Shown here: piece by piece, positions 63,035 to 64,000 of the stretch
How positions within the stretch are numbered: the stretch's first letter is position 1
Layout: each line of letters starts with the position of its first letter
Origin: Streptomyces sp. HSG2
Lineage (GTDB): Bacteria; Actinomycetota; Actinomycetes; Streptomycetales; Streptomycetaceae
Direction: 5' to 3'
Assembly (NCBI RefSeq): GCF_016598575.1
Contig: NZ_CP066801.1
Span: forward strand, 682,001-746,000
DNA length: 64,000 bases
The notes under the pieces: generated by a model
Told to the model about the DNA's origin: nothing
Database searches by the model: none
The model's input: only the letters and a program-made list of their open reading frames with translations
Position numbers and translations under genes: made by a program

Positions 63035-64000
63035 TCAGCCCCCCGCCGCGGCCAGGGCGCGCAGGGCGCGGGAGCGGCCGGCGCGGGGCACGGTCCACAG
63101 CGTCTGGCCTCGCACGCCCCATCGGGCGAGGAGGGTGTTGGCGGCCAGGAAGCCGGTGGTGGCCGCCCGTTCCATCAGCGCCACGGGCAGGTCGCAGCGG
63201 ATCGCGTCGCCGGCCAGGGTCAGCCGGGGGTGGGGGGTGCCGACGGTGGGGCGTCGGTGGTGGGAGCCGACGGGGAAGAGCGGGCAGTCGGCCCACCACT
63301 CGTGCCGGGCGTCCACGATTCGCGCTCGCCGTGTCTCCGGGTAGACCTGTCGCAACCGGTCCAGGAGGCGCGCCTGGACGCCGGCCGTGTCCGCGCCGTC
63401 CTCGACGGCGTAGGCGTGCAGTTCGACGACGGACCCGCCGTTCCGGGCGGCCCAGCGGGCGGCCTCGCCCTCGTAGCGCTCCAGGACGCTGACGTTGTCC
63501 AGGCCGCCGTAACCGCTGGTGCCGAGGAACCCGGGGCGGTCGGCTCGGACCGGGCGGTCCAGCCACAGGCGGGAGACCAGGAACCGGGGGGCGGTGCGCA
63601 GGGCGGCGATGCCGGAGCGCCACTCGGGCGGGCCGAGCGTGGGCGAGGCCTCGACGAGCGCGCGCAGGGCGCCGGGGTCGAGGGCGAGCACGGCCGCGTC
63701 GTGGCGGTCGTGACCGGCGGCCGTCTCCAGGTTGATGCCTCCGTCGTCCCGCGCCCGGACGCCCAGCACCGGCGCGCGGGTGCGCACTTCGGCGCCGAGC
63801 CGCTCCAGGTATCGGCCCAGTGGGTCCCACAGGGCCTGCGGGAACGGCTCGTCGGGCACGTCGAAGAGGAGTCCCTCGGCGGAGCCGAGGAAGTAGATGT
63901 GGAACATCAGCAGCAGTTCCGCCGCGGAGAGTTCGCGCGGGTCGGCGAAGAAGCTCCGGGAGAAGACCTCGAAGGCGAGGTGGTGGGCGGCCTCGGGGAA
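63035..64000 (-). CDS. crtU: CrtU-like carotenoid desaturase/methyltransferase (isorenieratene synthase), 5' end outside window
   Basis: C-terminal 321 residues of an FAD-dependent enzyme; the frame runs off the right edge (FPEAAHHLAFEVFSRSFFAD is the first visible part). Features: MFHIYFLGSAEGLLFDVPDE, LERLGAEVRTRAPVLGVRA, FPVGSHHRRPTVGTPHPRLT and the FAD-contact LTLAGDAIRCDLPVALMERA. These match CrtU, which converts the beta-rings of beta-carotene into aromatic rings. It is convergent with crtE-I-B; a lycopene cyclase (crtY) and crtT are expected upstream, beyond the window. The N-terminal FAD motif cannot be checked here. Confidence 0.87.
   Translation of the reverse strand, partial: FPEAAHHLAFEVFSRSFFADPRELSAAELLLMFHIYFLGSAEGLLFDVPDEPFPQALWDPLGRYLERLGAEVRTRAPVLGVRARDDGGINLETAAGHDRHDAAVLALDPGALRALVEASPTLGPPEWRSGIAALRTAPRFLVSRLWLDRPVRADRPGFLGTSGYGGLDNVSVLERYEGEAARWAARNGGSVVELHAYAVEDGADTAGVQARLLDRLRQVYPETRRARIVDARHEWWADCPLFPVGSHHRRPTVGTPHPRLTLAGDAIRCDLPVALMERAATTGFLAANTLLARWGVRGQTLWTVPRAGRSRALRALAAAGG

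Overview
The window is very GC-rich, with strong third-position G/C bias, GTG/TTG starts and many 4-base ATGA/GTGA/TTGA overlaps. Gene content (ethylmalonyl-CoA cluster, ClpC, Zur-type rpmF/COG0523 pair, DUF3558, T7SS-like secreted proteins, crt/photolyase cluster) points to a Streptomyces-type actinomycete chromosome. About 50 protein genes are supported. I saw no rRNA, tRNA or CRISPR array.

Layout. (1) 1-9041: acetyl-CoA assimilation. A two-domain 3-hydroxyacyl-CoA dehydrogenase (cut by the window edge) and a TetR regulator are followed, after a terminator and an operator-like promoter, by ccr, ethylmalonyl-CoA mutase, a malyl-CoA lyase, a MaoC hydratase and an acyl-CoA dehydrogenase. Together these turn crotonyl-CoA into glyoxylate and propionyl-CoA. 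(2) 9211-10705: psd and pssA make phosphatidylethanolamine; a 17-bp stem separates them from convergent glycerate kinase. (3) 10766-18876, minus strand: glycerate kinase, an alkylation-repair pair (ogt plus an Ada-AlkA fusion), an ABC exporter-like pair, a phytoene-dehydrogenase-like oxidoreductase and an inositol-phosphatase-family enzyme. (4) 19192-30120: methyltransferase, DUF3558 protein, class III aminotransferase with a small coupled upstream ORF, a disordered regulator-like protein, divergent clpC, xthA, a lactonase/decarboxylase fusion lacking its nucleophile, and a tiny Cys-rich protein.

(5) 30402-34007: a compact cassette, partly less GC-rich, coding for a small helical protein, a WXG-type T7SS-secreted protein with an unrecognised C-terminus, a PH-like protein and an unknown protein, closed by a terminator. 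(6) 34130-41236, minus strand: ROK sugar kinase, sugar ABC importer, its GntR regulator and a HipA-like kinase. (7) 41290-43390: an intact IS607-family element (TnpA serine recombinase plus TnpB) with a strongly structured 3' end that may encode its guide (omega) RNA. (8) 43601-45617: zinc-starvation-type genes (alternative L32, COG0523 GTPase, His-rich protein) behind a Zur-like palindrome.

(9) 46513-50565: an operon of three PLP enzymes (Y4yA-type decarboxylase-like protein, cysteine-synthase-rhodanese fusion, class V aminotransferase), preceded by a MarR regulator carrying a seven-copy hexanucleotide repeat and divergent from an MMPL transporter. (10) 53603-64000: a light/carotenoid region with a SDR-DUF2867 protein, CPD photolyase, an FeS-type photolyase/cryptochrome, crtE-crtI-crtB and a Rieske oxygenase, facing crtU across a terminator. 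The enzymes suggest an isorenieratene-type aromatic carotenoid that may be further oxidised.

Best candidates for undescribed biology: the three-PLP-enzyme operon, the Rieske oxygenase in the carotenoid operon, the T7SS-like cassette, and the IS607 TnpB with its putative omega RNA.
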